A stretch of DNA of 30,500 nt, from IMG/VR virus record IMGVR_UViG_3300036857_000081, positions 1 to 30,500 of that record; one strand, 5' to 3'. Under the pieces are notes generated by a model. That model saw only the letters and a program-made list of their open reading frames with translations, was not told where the DNA came from and ran no database searches. This document shows, piece after piece, positions 7,967-16,782 of the stretch (position 1 is its first letter; each line of letters opens with the position of its first letter). The translations under genes were made by a program, and so were the position numbers. The DNA is from a virus.

Positions 7967-9898
7967 TCACCAAGCCCACACGAACACAGTGCCATCAGCG
8001 CCAGCGCCGCCGTTGCCGCCGGTCGTCGTGCCACCGCCGCCACCGCCACCGCCGCCACCAGGCACTCCCCCAGCGCCGCCGGCGCCGCCAGTGCCGGCGT
8101 TGTTGCCGCCACCACCGCCACCACCAGTGCCGGCCTTGGTGCTGTCGCCCGTGGTGCCGGCCGTGCCAGCACTACCGCCCGCACCGCCACCTGCACCGCC
8201 GCCACCGCCGGTCGCGACCCACGCCCCGACGTTGCCACCGTCGCCGCCAGCAGTATGTGTGCCGGGATTGCCGTTGTTCACTGAGCCGCCGCCGCCGCCG
8301 CCGCCGCTGGCATACAGGGAAATTCCGCCCTTGGCACCAGCAGCGGCAGACTGCGTGCCGCCGCCCGCTCCACCGCCATATTCGGCATTGTTCCCCACGC
8401 CACCTGCGGCGCAGCCACCGCCCTGCCCTCCCGTGCCAGCGACATTCGCCGTAGCGGGATAACCGCCGGCCGAAGCGCCGGTGGTGCCAGTATTGCCGGC
8501 CCCAGCCGTGCCAGCCCCGGAACCACCGGAGAGCGCCGATGCGAGACCGCCGCCCCCCCCGCCGCCGCCATAGGCGGTCAGATAAGCGCCGAACGTCGAG
8601 TTGCCGCCGACCTGTCCGTTCGACCCCGTGCCGGATGATCCGCCAGCGCCGCCCGTCGTGCCGCCAGCGCCGACCGTCACTGTTACTGTGCTGGTTAGAT
8701 CGCTCGCTCGAAACATGGCAGACGCGAGCGAGCCACCACCGCCGCCAGAACCACCGACACGGTTGTTGCTCACTGCGTTGCCGTCGCCACCGCCGCCCTT
8801 ACCACCACCGCCTATGGCGACGACGTAGACCGCTACGCAGCCGGCCGGTTTGTTCCACGTCGATGAGCCCGCCGCCGTGTAGCTGTTCAGGGTGACGCCG
8901 CTGGTCGTGCCAGCGATGCTTTGGAACGAAGGTGGAGTGCCGGCGCCATTGGAGATCAGCGCCTGTCCCGCTGAGCCGAGACTGGCGAGCGTCGCGGGGG
9001 CCGCGCCCGCGCCACCACCGACAACGACAGCATTCGCCGTCAGCGCTGCCGATGAGGCAAGCGTACCGGAAGCGGTAAAAGCGAGCACGCCGCCTGAGGT
9101 GCCGGAGGCAAGCCCGGTGCCTCCCGAGGCCACAGCAAGCGTCCCACCCAGCGTAATGGTGCCGGTGGAGGTGATCGGACCACCGCTCGTGGTTAGCCCG
9201 GTCGATCCGCCGGAGAGACCGACGCTGCTGACCGAGCCGCCGGAGCCGTTGGACGCCGCGGTAATCCGCCCCTTGGCGTCCACCGTCAGATTGGTGTTGG
9301 TGTAGCTGCCGGGCGTGACCGCCGTGCTCGCAAGCGTCGTCGCCACAGCACCAGCGGATGTCGTGACATCGCCCGTAAGCGCCGGCATGCGCCCCGCCGG
9401 CAACGTGCCAGAACCGATATTAGCGGCGTTCGTCGTGTCGGTCGTCGCGCTCGCGGCAAAGGCAACGCCGCCAGTTTTCGAGACGGTCGGATTGGGATAG
9501 CTGCCGGTGAGATCGCCACCAGCCGCCCCGGTTGGCGCTGCGCCGGTGATCGCCACCGACGAGGCTGCGGTCAGCCGCCCCTGGGCATCGACAGTGAATT
9601 TCCCGACATGCGTGTCGTCGCCGTAGCTGCCCGCCGACACCGCGGTATTGGCGAGGCTGACCGTGCCGGTGGTGGTGATCGGCCCGCCCGACAGGCCGGT
9701 GCCGGTGGCCACCGAAGCGACGCTGCCCGGCGTGAAGGTGAGCGCGTCCGTCACATCGCCCGAAGTCAGCGTGACCGCGCCTGAGCGCGTGTTGAACGTC
9801 GTGACGCCCGTTACGAGGTCCACCGTGGCCGGCGGATAGACAAAATCCTCGTCCGGCGGCTCCGGCGTCACGCCCGGCGGGTAAACGTAGTCGGGCAT
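7967..9898 (-). CDS. Tail fibre with glycine-rich C-terminal domain
   Basis: 643 aa, ATG at 9898 overlapping the upstream stop (TGATG); two GTG codons just before are less likely. It starts with a short Pro/Tyr-rich head ([20 protein letters not shown]), then a fibre motif ([20 protein letters not shown]). Shaft repeats follow, for example [11 protein letters not shown] and [11 protein letters not shown], and a [12 protein letters not shown] element. From about residue 345 ([20 protein letters not shown]) the protein becomes an extremely glycine-rich C-terminal domain, as in many phage fibres. The coding strand has a run of eight G at 8553-8560 within this domain, a possible slippage site. 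Its location between the gp4-like and gp10-like genes suggests a tail-attached fibre. Confidence 0.8.
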   Translation of the reverse strand: MPDYVYPPGVTPEPPDEDFVYPPATVDLVTGVTTFNTRSGAVTLTSGDVTDALTFTPGSVASVATGTGLSGGPITTTGTVSLANTAVSAGSYGDDTHVGKFTVDAQGRLTAASSVAITGAAPTGAAGGDLTGSYPNPTVSKTGGVAFAASATTDTTNAANIGSGTLPAGRMPALTGDVTTSAGAVATTLASTAVTPGSYTNTNLTVDAKGRITAASNGSGGSVSSVGLSGGSTGLTTSGGPITSTGTITLGGTLAVASGGTGLASGTSGGVLAFTASGTLASSAALTANAVVVGGGAGAAPATLASLGSAGQALISNGAGTPPSFQSIAGTTSGVTLNSYTAAGSSTWNKPAGCVAVYVVAIGGGGKGGGGDGNAVSNNRVGGSGGGGGSLASAMFRASDLTSTVTVTVGAGGTTGGAGGSSGTGSNGQVGGNSTFGAYLTAYGGGGGGGGLASALSGGSGAGTAGAGNTGTTGASAGGYPATANVAGTGGQGGGCAAGGVGNNAEYGGGAGGGTQSAAAGAKGGISLYASGGGGGGGSVNNGNPGTHTAGGDGGNVGAWVATGGGGGAGGGAGGSAGTAGTTGDSTKAGTGGGGGGGNNAGTGGAGGAGGVPGGGGGGGGGGTTTGGNGGAGADGTVFVWAW

Positions 9899-10626
9899 CA
9901 CCACAGCCCGCTGTTGAAGGCGGTGCTGCCGGAGGCCGCCACACTGCCCGATCCACCGCTCGCGCCGACACCGGCCGGCATCATCGCCTGCGACACCCGC
10001 GTATTCGCCATGCGCAGCGTGTTCATCGCCTGGCGCATCGCCATGACATGCGCCGGCCGCGGGTCCAGCCCGTAGTTCATCGCCAGCCGCACCGCGAGCG
10101 AGTAGATCAGCGCCTCGAGATACTCCGGCGGCAGGTTCAGCTCATCGGTCAGGTTGACGTAGATCGGCAGCGGCGCGGTGAACAGGACGTGCAGCTCATA
10201 GGCGCCCGCCGGCGGGATCGGCCAGAATTTCAGCAGCCCGTCCGGCCACGTCGCGTCATAGAACACCGCCTGGGGAAAGGTGCTCAGGTTCTTCAGGGTG
10301 ATCTGCGCGTAGTCCTCATAGCTGTCGATCACCGTCAGCCGGATGTCCGGCGGATTGTCGTTGCTGCCGAGCAGCCGGACATAGGCGGCATGCACCCGAT
10401 CGGGACGGATCGGGCCGATGGTGTAGGAGGCAGCGCCGGTCGAGGTGATCGCCAGATCGACCTCGTTCGGCACCAGCCAGCGCTTGCGCTGCCAGCCCGC
10501 GAGCATCGCGCGCAGCAGCACCAGCGCATCGGTGAAGTCTTCCGCCAGCGGCGTCTGACCAACGCCGTTCACGCCGCTCGTGCGCAGCGCGAAGGTGATC
10601 AGATCGCCGACGGTCTCGATCGCCAT
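9898..10626 (-). CDS. P22 gp4-like head-tail connector / tail accessory protein
   Basis: 242 aa, ATG at 10626, three bases after the upstream stop. The N-terminus [17 protein letters not shown], then [21 protein letters not shown], is the helical pattern of the P22 gp4 and tail-completion families, which bind the portal and extend the DNA channel. The middle ([19 protein letters not shown] ... [20 protein letters not shown]) is a beta-rich insert, and [20 protein letters not shown] followed by ALNYG-like sequence is the conserved C-terminal helix. It is longer than P22 gp4 (166 aa). Placed after coat and before gp10-like, as expected. Confidence 0.8.
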   Translation of the reverse strand: MAIETVGDLITFALRTSGVNGVGQTPLAEDFTDALVLLRAMLAGWQRKRWLVPNEVDLAITSTGAASYTIGPIRPDRVHAAYVRLLGSNDNPPDIRLTVIDSYEDYAQITLKNLSTFPQAVFYDATWPDGLLKFWPIPPAGAYELHVLFTAPLPIYVNLTDELNLPPEYLEALIYSLAVRLAMNYGLDPRPAHVMAMRQAMNTLRMANTRVSQAMMPAGVGASGGSGSVAASGSTAFNSGLW

Positions 10627-10629
10627 GGG

Positions 10630-10983
10630 TTACGGCGTCGGCGCGGGGGCGGGTGGCGTCGCCAGGCTGTCGAGGCTGGCTTTCACCGCATCCAGCGCCG
10701 CTTTCTGCGCGTTGATCGCGTCGACCTGCGCCTGGGTGATCGTGGATCCCGGCGACAACTCGCTTTGCAGCGTGGAAATCTGCTGCGCCACGGCGGACAC
10801 ATCGGCCGCGATCTCGGCGATGTCGTCCTTGATGCCGGCAAGTGCCGCGTCAAGCTGTTCGGACAGGCTCTGGCTCATGATGCGTAGCTCCCTTCTGAGG
10901 TGGTGGATGTCGGCGTACAGCGTTTCGAAGCCGGCGCGCACGAGCCCGGCCAGCTCCGCGTAGACGGAGGGGGAAAGCGCCAT
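10630..10983 (-). CDS. Small coiled-coil structural protein
   Basis: 117 aa from ATG 10983 (TGATG overlap with the upstream gene). A second ATG at 10878 has a much better ribosome site (AGAAGGGAG) and would give an 82-aa product MSQSLSEQLDAALAG; both could be made. The body is a heptad-rich coiled coil (IKDDIAEIAADVSAVAQQIS ... QAQVDAINAQKAALDAVKAS), ending in a Pro/Ala tail. Similar small coiled-coil proteins lie near coat and connector genes in many phages, but their role is unclear. A head fibre or decoration role is only a guess. Confidence 0.65.
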   Translation of the reverse strand: MALSPSVYAELAGLVRAGFETLYADIHHLRRELRIMSQSLSEQLDAALAGIKDDIAEIAADVSAVAQQISTLQSELSPGSTITQAQVDAINAQKAALDAVKASLDSLATPPAPAPTP

Positions 10984-11255
10984 CAGCTCGAGGTCACGGT
11001 TTCCCAGTCCGAGCCGGTATAGACGCAGAGCTTGTTCAACGTGCTGTCATAGACGACCATGCCAGCGGCCGGCGATGTGATGGCGTTTTTCTGCGTCGTG
11101 GTGCGCGACCATGGCGCGAGCGTGCCGGTCATGGTGCCACCAGCCAGTGGCAGCGCCGCGTCGGCTGTCGTCTTCAGGTTGGTGATGTTGGTGTCGATCA
11201 CCTTGGCATCGACCAGGCCGACACCGCCGCCAAGTGCCGTGGTTGTCGTCGTCAT
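10983..11255 (-). CDS. Small fibre-like structural protein
   Basis: 90 aa, ATG at 11255 with TAGGAG upstream. It contains the phage fibre motif LPLAGGTMTGTL (about residues 36-47) and a C-terminal module GMVVYDSTLNKLCVYTGSDWE, both common at the ends of phage fibre and head-fibre proteins. It is the first gene after coat, so a capsid decoration or head fibre is plausible. The 136-base gap to coat holds only GC-rich weak hairpins such as GGGGATTTCCCC, with no clear U-tract terminator. Confidence 0.7.
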   Translation of the reverse strand: MTTTTTALGGGVGLVDAKVIDTNITNLKTTADAALPLAGGTMTGTLAPWSRTTTQKNAITSPAAGMVVYDSTLNKLCVYTGSDWETVTSS

Positions 11256-11391
11256 GCGCGATAGCTCCTATGCGAAGAGGTGGCCCGTTCCTTACCCGGA
11301 TGCACACGGGCCAACATGCGAGACCGCGGGGAGGCGGTTGGGGATGGACCAGGGGAAATCCCCGCCCCGCCGCGCCGGTTGGGGAGGCGAC

Positions 11392-12597
11392 TCAGTTAGC
11401 CCACTGACGCACCGCGAGCTGCGGACGAATGGCCTTGCAGCCCCACAGCACGTCGAGACGGCATGGCAGGTAGTCAGTGTTGATGTCGTACTGGCGCACC
11501 AGACGGATGGAGATGCCGTCCTTGACCGCGCGGGAGGCCATATCGACACCACCCGGCATCACCAGATCGGCCGTCGCGAACGTGAAGGCGTCCGGGTGAT
11601 AGGTCAGCGACTGGCCCACCGCGGCGCTTGCTGTGCCGATGAAGGTAATCGCGTCGTTGGCGGTCGGCAGCTTGGAGAGGTTGTCGCGCGCGCCGTGCGG
11701 CGAGGCGAAGTTGATCGAGGGGAACACCGACCAGGTTTGCGAGCCAGCACCACCGGCATCGGCTGTGAGCACGAACGGCTGCAACACGCCGGTGTCGACC
11801 TTGGTCTCCGGATGCAGCCGGTTGACGCCCGCGATGGTGAAAATCTCGCCATGCAGCGCGGTGCCGGTGCCGGTTTTCACCGCCAGCGTCGTGTCGCCCG
11901 TGGTGCTGGTGGTGTTGACTGCGTAGTTGACCGCCGCCGAGCGGGTAAATGACGAGAGGTGGGTATTCTCCGCGAACTCGAAGCCTGCGGTGGAGCCCAT
12001 CACGCCATCGACGTATTGGCTGGCGATCTGCGTCGACTGCTGGAACAGGCCCTTCAGGCTGTCCACCATATCGACGTTATCCTGCGTATTGATGCGCGCC
12101 ATCCATTGCTTGGATTGCGGTGCGAGGTTGTCGAGCAGGATTTTGCGGCCAGACAAGAAATTCTTGAAGGTCTGCGCGGAGCCCTGCCCGTTGACCACGT
12201 TCGACACGTCGAGCGCCATCGCGAGCGCGCGGCTTTCGATGTTGGCGGCGATCACCGCCACCGCCGGCTCGATGTAGCGCGCGGCGAAGTCATCGATCTT
12301 CAGCGTGAGGTCGGTGGTGGAGAACGAAATATCCACGCCGGAGACGTTGGTCACCGCCAGCGAGGTGTTGAGTTCCACCGTGTTCTGCGGCGCCAGCGTC
12401 ATGTTGGTGCGCACGGTGTATTGGTTCGGCAGCCGGATGCGCAGGGTGTCGCCGATCTTCGCGCCGACGCGGGCGAAGCTGTCGTCGTACTGGCGGTTTA
12501 TACTTCCAATGAAGTTCAGCTTTTGGTGGAGGATGACCAGCGCTTTTGCGGTGATCATGTCGGGAGTGAGGAGGGTATTACTGGCGGTCGTCGCCAT
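11392..12597 (-). CDS. Major capsid protein, P22 coat-type
   Basis: 401 aa, ATG at 12597 with AAGGA upstream. It matches the P22 gp5 coat family: N-terminal helix NTLLTPDMITAKALVILHQ, then INRQYDDSFARVGAKIGDTL and IRLPNQYTVRTNM, a strand-rich region (LKIDDFAARYIEPAVAVIAA), VVNGQGSAQTFKNF, and a C-terminal VRQYDINTDYLPCRLDVLWG block. It forms the icosahedral shell on the scaffold and matures by expansion. P22 coat is about 430 residues. The scaffold gene lies two genes upstream, as expected. Its leader contains a strong stem-loop, annotated separately. Confidence 0.93.
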   Translation of the reverse strand: MATTASNTLLTPDMITAKALVILHQKLNFIGSINRQYDDSFARVGAKIGDTLRIRLPNQYTVRTNMTLAPQNTVELNTSLAVTNVSGVDISFSTTDLTLKIDDFAARYIEPAVAVIAANIESRALAMALDVSNVVNGQGSAQTFKNFLSGRKILLDNLAPQSKQWMARINTQDNVDMVDSLKGLFQQSTQIASQYVDGVMGSTAGFEFAENTHLSSFTRSAAVNYAVNTTSTTGDTTLAVKTGTGTALHGEIFTIAGVNRLHPETKVDTGVLQPFVLTADAGGAGSQTWSVFPSINFASPHGARDNLSKLPTANDAITFIGTASAAVGQSLTYHPDAFTFATADLVMPGGVDMASRAVKDGISIRLVRQYDINTDYLPCRLDVLWGCKAIRPQLAVRQWAN

Positions 12598-12672
12598 GGC
12601 GGTGTTTCCTTGCGGACAGATGGGGAGAAAAGCCCCTCACCCGGCGGGTTCTCGGGGCGGTTCCACCGGGTC

Positions 12673-12694
12673 CCCAATCGACCTGTCGATTGGG
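12673..12694 (-). promoter_or_regulatory. Strong stem-loop in the leader of the coat gene
   Basis: An 8-bp stem CCCAATCG/CGATTGGG around the loop ACCTGT; extended pairing to 10 bp is possible if the loop shrinks to two bases. It lies about 75 bases before the coat start codon. There is no U-run on either strand, so a simple terminator is unlikely. It could be an RNA processing or stabilising element for high coat expression, or a leaky attenuator. The 143 bases between the coat start and position 12,741 otherwise hold nothing recognised. Confidence 0.45.
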
Positions 12695-12740
12695 ATCCCG
12701 TCCGTCTGTCGCGAAAGGAAAAAGTCGCAGCGAGCAGCGG

Positions 12741-12875
12741 TCAGGCACGGCGCGCGGGGATTGACCGCCCCGGACGGTTCAGGCGCGCTGGCATTTTCGC
12801 AGGCCGCCAGCGCAGATCAGGATCGGAACAACCCGGCGCATCCATCATGCTCGGATGCACCGAAATCGTCGGCAT
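12741..12875 (-). CDS. Possible very small protein
   Basis: A 44-codon frame, ATG at 12875, beginning MPTISVHPSMMDAPGCSD and ending in a basic Pro/Arg tail. It is included because the start lies five bases after the stop of the upstream gene and has GAGGT as a well-spaced ribosome site. The sequence resembles no family I know and could be non-coding. Confidence 0.3.
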   Translation of the reverse strand: MPTISVHPSMMDAPGCSDPDLRWRPAKMPARLNRPGRSIPARRA

Positions 12876-12880
12876 CCGCG

Positions 12881-13132
12881 TTACCTCGACGCTGGGCTGT
12901 GCCGCAGCGCGTTGGCCGGAAACGGCGGCTTCGGCGGTGTGCTGGGCGGCACTGGCGGCGGCTCCGCCTCCACCCGACACTCGCGCTCGTCGAGCAGCCC
13001 GCGCAGCCGATCACACTCCGCGCGCAGCCGGTCGCACTGCGCCACCAGGCCGTTCCATTCGTCGACCGTCGGCCGGCGAGACAGCTCGGCGATCAGGTCC
13101 AGCCAGTTCTGCGGCGCCTCAGTCTCGCTCAT
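12881..13132 (-). CDS. Small coiled-coil protein after scaffold
   Basis: 83 aa, ATG at 13132 overlapping the scaffold stop (ATGA). It starts MSETEAPQNWLDLIAELSRR and has a short Leu/Arg heptad coiled coil with cysteines (GLVAQCDRLRAECDRLRGLL), followed by a Pro-rich tail (PPPVPPSTPPKPPF). No known family is recognised. Coupling to scaffold suggests a role in head assembly, but that is inference. Confidence 0.65.
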   Translation of the reverse strand: MSETEAPQNWLDLIAELSRRPTVDEWNGLVAQCDRLRAECDRLRGLLDERECRVEAEPPPVPPSTPPKPPFPANALRHSPASR

Positions 13133-13878
13133 CGTGCCTGCCTCCGCTGCTCCAGCGCTTGGCGGGTGTAGAAATCCACCAGTTGCTGCGAGCCGGCCCG
13201 ATACTCGTTGAACTCCGGCTGGGTACGGCCCGTCACCGGCCGGATCGGCGCCGGCGCCCGGCTCACCGTCACCGGCGGAGCGGCCGGCTTGGCCTCCAGC
13301 TTGGCGGCATATTGGCCGAGCGCGATGGCCCGCGCCCGTTCCGTCTTCAGCGCGGCGATGCGCTCCAACTCGTCCGGTTCGTCGGCCAGGCTCGCCGCCA
13401 CCTTGGCGCCGTCCTTCATCTCCACGAGGAGTTCGGCGAACTGGGGGTCAGCGCCCATTGCCATGAGGCTGGAGCAGCGTTCGGTCCAGTCCGGATATTG
13501 CTCCCGCCCGGCGTCGTGGAACGCCTGTACGCGCTCCTGTGTCCGTTCCTGGGCCACCTGCTTGCGGGCCTCCTCCCGGACCAGCGCCTGGGTCTCGGCA
13601 TCGAGCACCTTGGGGGCCTCGCCGCGGGCGGCCGCGTCATGCTGGGCAAGGCGTGCGGCCAGCTCATCACGCTCGCGGGCGGCTTGGGCAAGCCGGGCCG
13701 TGAGCCGCGAGATGCGCTTGGCGGCGGGATCCTGCTCGTCGCCCTTGGCCGCCTCCGGTGCCGGCTCCGGCTCGGGTGACGGCGCGGGCTGCTCCTGCGG
13801 CTGCTCCGGCTCTGGCGCGGGCGGCGGGTCGGCTGTGGGGGCTTCGGTTGGCGGGGCAAGATCGGGATTGTCAGACAT
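13129..13878 (-). CDS. Scaffolding protein
   Basis: 249 aa, ATG at 13878. The N-terminal ~45 residues are Pro/Glu/Ala-rich and disordered (EPEQPQEQPAPSPEPEPAPE), followed by long charged helices (RISRLTARLAQAARERDELA ... ETQALVREEARKQVAQERTQ) and a conserved FHDAGREQYPDW segment. The C-terminus is basic (NEYRAGSQQLVDFYTRQ, then EQRRQAR), as expected of the coat-binding tail of a P22-type scaffold. P22 gp8 has 303 residues. It lies between portal and coat, the standard position, and should be released from the procapsid during packaging. Confidence 0.85.
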   Translation of the reverse strand: MSDNPDLAPPTEAPTADPPPAPEPEQPQEQPAPSPEPEPAPEAAKGDEQDPAAKRISRLTARLAQAARERDELAARLAQHDAAARGEAPKVLDAETQALVREEARKQVAQERTQERVQAFHDAGREQYPDWTERCSSLMAMGADPQFAELLVEMKDGAKVAASLADEPDELERIAALKTERARAIALGQYAAKLEAKPAAPPVTVSRAPAPIRPVTGRTQPEFNEYRAGSQQLVDFYTRQALEQRRQAR

Positions 13879-13968
13879 GGCCTTGATTGTGGGTTGTGGC
13901 GCGCCGGAAGGATCGGCGCTATGTTCCCAGAACCGACGGGCTGGTTGTGGCCAACCCGCCGGCTCCGG

Positions 13969-14043
13969 TTAGGCTAGGAAGCGGATTTCGATGACGACCG
14001 TCATCCGCTTCTTTGCCCACCGGAAGAACACACGGATTCGCAT
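13969..14043 (-). CDS. Candidate 24-residue basic micropeptide
   Basis: ATG at 14043, TAA at 13971-13969; the product MRIRVFFRWAKKRMTVVIEI ends in RFLA. GGGAGG sits eight bases before the ATG, the best ribosome site in this part of the operon, although the surrounding ~275 bases between scaffold and the upstream gene hold no other convincing gene. The peptide is short, basic and hydrophobic. An inverted repeat (GAAGCGGAT ... ATCCGCTTC, 13,978-14,011) overlaps its 3' end. It could be a membrane-active peptide, a leader peptide controlling scaffold expression, or chance. Confidence 0.45.
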   Translation of the reverse strand: MRIRVFFRWAKKRMTVVIEIRFLA

Positions 14044-14153
14044 CCTTGTGTCCTCCCGTGCGGCCGTTGCCCTGAACGGGCACCATGCCCGCTCTCGCAG
14101 GCATCGGCCGCACCACGAAAGTTAGCACAGAAGCGGCGGAATTCATTGCAGTT

Positions 14154-14399
14154 TCAGTCAGTCACATGATGTGGCGGGGCGCTGGCGGGCCACGTCCACG
14201 ACGTGGGGCCGGGCTCGTCATACTCAGGGGTGTCCTTGGCCAGCGTGCCGGTGGTGACAGCCCGATCGACCTCGCGCTGTGCGAGCTGGTAGCGCAGCTC
14301 CTCGATCTTGGCCGCGGCGTCCTCCAGCAGTTGGTTGGTGTTGGAGGTGAAGCTGCCCTCGGCGATGGCCCAGCGCAGCCGCTCGACGATGTCGGTCAT
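14154..14399 (-). CDS. Small hypothetical phage protein
   Basis: 81 aa, ATG at 14399 overlapping the portal stop (ATGA). It begins MTDIVERLRWAIAEG and has a second helix LLEDAAAKIEELRYQLAQRE. The 'MTDIVERLR ... I-E-L-R' pattern is frequent in small phage proteins of unknown function. The C-terminus is Pro/Trp/His-containing and probably disordered. Its role is unknown. Confidence 0.75.
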   Translation of the reverse strand: MTDIVERLRWAIAEGSFTSNTNQLLEDAAAKIEELRYQLAQREVDRAVTTGTLAKDTPEYDEPGPTSWTWPASAPPHHVTD

Positions 14400-16573
14400 T
14401 GCACCGGCCCTGCCTGCCCGTTGGCCGGCGGCGGCGGCGCCATCTGCTGCTGCAAGCCGCTCTCAATGGCCGCGTGCTGCTGCAACACCGGGTGCAGCTC
14501 AGTCTGAAGCATATCCTGCACCATCTGCCGCACGATGACCTGCAAACTCATCGGATCGATGTTGCCGACCGCCGCCAGCCGCCGCGTCTCAGCATCATAG
14601 TCCTTGATCGCGATTTCGCTGCCCTTGTCCTTGAGCTGCTCGTTCAGCCGCGCCACTTCGCCCTGCAACGTCGCCACCTTGGCGTCGGCCTGTTGCAGAA
14701 TCTGCTGCGCGTTCTGATGCGTCTGCTGCAACGCCTGCTGCAACTGCGCGACCTGCGGGTCCGGCCCAGGCTTGTATTGCGGCGGCAGCCCGCGCTTCAG
14801 CCGGTCGGCCAGTTGATCAGCGCCCGGAAAGTCGGAATTCTGCGCCCAGAAATCACCCACCACCTGAAACGCCGCCGGGTTCTGCGCCATAATCTGGGCG
14901 AAAGCATTGGCCGCCTCCTGCCGTTGCGTGCCGAACGACGGCCCGACATCGGCCTCCACGTCATACCGCCCGACATTCGGGTTGAAGATCACCTGCGGGT
15001 TGGGCTGGCTCGGATCCTCGGTCGCGCTCTGCGCCTGCTCCGGCGTCAGTTGGGCCACCGAGCCGTCCGGCTGCACCTGATCGAAGCGATGGGCATCGGG
15101 CGAATTGACCACCATCGCCACATCGTTCTCCGACCCGTCCTCCGCCATGACTTTCATGACGCGGTTCACGTCGTAAACCTTGGGGATCAGGTCGAGCAGG
15201 ATGCGGCCAACCTGCCTGATGCCCTTCGCCTGATTGTCGATGAAGTGGTAGGTAGCATTGTCGCCCTGCCGCTGGCGCTGCTGAATGGCCACACCGGATC
15301 GCTCATTCGACGGCATGCCGAGTTCGGCCTGATATTGGCCCGTCACGCTCATCAGGTCGTTGCGCGCGATCTGCAAGCCCTCGATGTATGCTTGGGCCAT
15401 GACCGGCGGCTGTTCGCGCCGCGGCGGAGCAATCGGCTGGCCGCTGTCGTCAATGTCGTTGTACGGCAGGAAGCTGTGGTTCTTGGTGTTGGCCGTGTTC
15501 CAGTAGGTCTCATACCCCTCAACCGCGCGGCCCGGCAGCGTCCAGGGCGCCTTGGACTGCAACGCCACCTGCTCCACCGCAGCGGAGGCCCAGTAGTTGT
15601 AGATACGCTGGGCGTCGATCTGCGCCCGCGTGTGGCCCTTGCGGTCCATCGTGCCATCGATCACCGTCTCCTCGCCGATGAACGGCACGATCGGGATATA
15701 TTTGCCCGGCCAGACCTTGCGCTCCTCGACGCGATCACCGACCAGGCGGAACCACTCGATCAGCGGCACCGAGATGTCACGCGACTGCACGATCTGCTGG
15801 CGTTGCAGCTCGCCCATATCATCGTCGCCGAGATCGCTCTCGCGCATCTGGCGGCCGTCCATCAGCAAGTGCAGCTTGTCGTTGTCGGTGTTCCGCCGCC
15901 AGTATTCCGCTTCGCGCACGTGATCCTTGTCGTTCCAACCGTCGCTGTGATCGAGCGCGGCCGGCGGCGGCATATCGCCCTTGCCGTGCTCCTCCTCCCA
16001 GCGGTCGCGCGGGATGTCGACGAACACGAAGGCAAAATTCATGTCCGCCTTGTCGTAATCCTTGGCATCGGGATCGATGTAGACCGTCTTGGGATCAGCC
16101 ACGCGCTTGATGAAAATCTCCTGATCGAAGCTGTCCTCGTCGGCGTAGTCAGTCACCACCCGCACATAGCCGATGCCGCTCTCGACCTGATGGAAGATCG
16201 CGGTGGAATAGGCGTCGATCGCCTTCGACTGATACTCGATGCGGCGGATGATGCCGGAGAACACCTGGGCCGCCTCGTAGGTGGCGCGCCCGCCGGTCGG
16301 CGTCACCTTGATCTGCGCTTTGTTCTGCCGCGCATCGTTGATGATCTGGAGATTGTGCTGGCGGACCATGTTGTGGGTCAGCGACGGCCGATCACCGCGC
16401 GCATTGCGCACCGAGCTGTCCCACTGCCAGTTGTTCAGCGCGTCACCGGCGGCGAATTTGGTGTCGTGCTCGGCATTGGAGCGGGCGTGCGATTCCCATT
16501 CCACGCAGCGCTCGAAGCGCGCCTTGGCTTCGCGGAGGATCGCAGCATCACCGGCGGTCGGACGTTTGCTCAT
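14396..16573 (-). CDS. Portal protein, P22 gp1-like
   Basis: 725 aa, the same length as P22 gp1; ATG at 16573 overlaps the upstream stop (ATGA). Conserved blocks include RPSLTHNMVRQHNLQIINDA, QNKAQIKVTPTGG, IEYQSKAIDAYSTAIFHQVE, GIGYVRVVTDY, DPKTVYIDPDAKDYDKADM and IPIVPFIGEE, which define this portal family. The C-terminal ~130 residues are Gln-rich and helical (QVAQLQQALQQTHQNAQQIL), matching the barrel helix of P22. The dodecamer forms the DNA entry vertex. A long open frame on the opposite strand is a composition shadow. Confidence 0.93.
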   Translation of the reverse strand: MSKRPTAGDAAILREAKARFERCVEWESHARSNAEHDTKFAAGDALNNWQWDSSVRNARGDRPSLTHNMVRQHNLQIINDARQNKAQIKVTPTGGRATYEAAQVFSGIIRRIEYQSKAIDAYSTAIFHQVESGIGYVRVVTDYADEDSFDQEIFIKRVADPKTVYIDPDAKDYDKADMNFAFVFVDIPRDRWEEEHGKGDMPPPAALDHSDGWNDKDHVREAEYWRRNTDNDKLHLLMDGRQMRESDLGDDDMGELQRQQIVQSRDISVPLIEWFRLVGDRVEERKVWPGKYIPIVPFIGEETVIDGTMDRKGHTRAQIDAQRIYNYWASAAVEQVALQSKAPWTLPGRAVEGYETYWNTANTKNHSFLPYNDIDDSGQPIAPPRREQPPVMAQAYIEGLQIARNDLMSVTGQYQAELGMPSNERSGVAIQQRQRQGDNATYHFIDNQAKGIRQVGRILLDLIPKVYDVNRVMKVMAEDGSENDVAMVVNSPDAHRFDQVQPDGSVAQLTPEQAQSATEDPSQPNPQVIFNPNVGRYDVEADVGPSFGTQRQEAANAFAQIMAQNPAAFQVVGDFWAQNSDFPGADQLADRLKRGLPPQYKPGPDPQVAQLQQALQQTHQNAQQILQQADAKVATLQGEVARLNEQLKDKGSEIAIKDYDAETRRLAAVGNIDPMSLQVIVRQMVQDMLQTELHPVLQQHAAIESGLQQQMAPPPPANGQAGPVQ

Positions 16574-16782
16574 CGCAGCAGCGCCGGCCAACGCCAGCCC
16601 TCCGGACCAATCATGACCAACAGCAGCTTGATCAGCAGCAGGCAAAACACCACGATGATCACCACGCGCGCCACGGTGCGAACCGGCTCCGGCATCGGAA
16701 TGGTGTCGATCACGTAGAGCAGCAGCCACACGATGCAGCCGAGGATGGCGAGATAGATCGCTAGGTCGATCAGCGCGATCAT
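16570..16782 (-). CDS. Small two-helix membrane protein
   Basis: 70 aa, ATG at 16782, overlapping neighbours on both sides (ATGA each). Two hydrophobic segments are clear: residues about 3-26 (LIDLAIYLAILGCIVWLLLY) and about 37-60 (TVARVVIIVVFCLLLIKLLL), joined by IPMPEPVR. The layout resembles small Thivi_2564-like membrane proteins found in phages of alpha- and gammaproteobacteria. A holin-like or membrane-modifying function is possible, but no lysis enzyme is adjacent. Confidence 0.75.
   Translation of the reverse strand: MIALIDLAIYLAILGCIVWLLLYVIDTIPMPEPVRTVARVVIIVVFCLLLIKLLLVMIGPEGWRWPALLR

Noticed and set aside
7696-8454. Arg/His-rich plus-strand frame and apparent short tandem repeats (CRISPR-like look)
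   Set aside because: The repeats are glycine codons of the fibre gene; spacing is irregular and there are no unique spacers.
11340-11391. Terminator after coat
   Set aside because: GC-rich short pairings such as GGGGATTTCCCC exist but no U-run follows; the late operon seems to continue through.
11959-13779. 606-codon plus-strand frame opposite coat and scaffold
   Set aside because: Composition shadow of strongly supported minus-strand genes.
13919-14146. 75-codon minus-strand frame between scaffold and the 81-aa gene
   Set aside because: No ribosome site and unnatural composition; the short frame with GGGAGG in the same stretch is better supported.
14399-16717. 772-codon open frame on the plus strand opposite the portal gene
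   Set aside because: It mirrors the portal codon by codon in GC-rich DNA; its Arg/His/Leu-rich product has no domain pattern.
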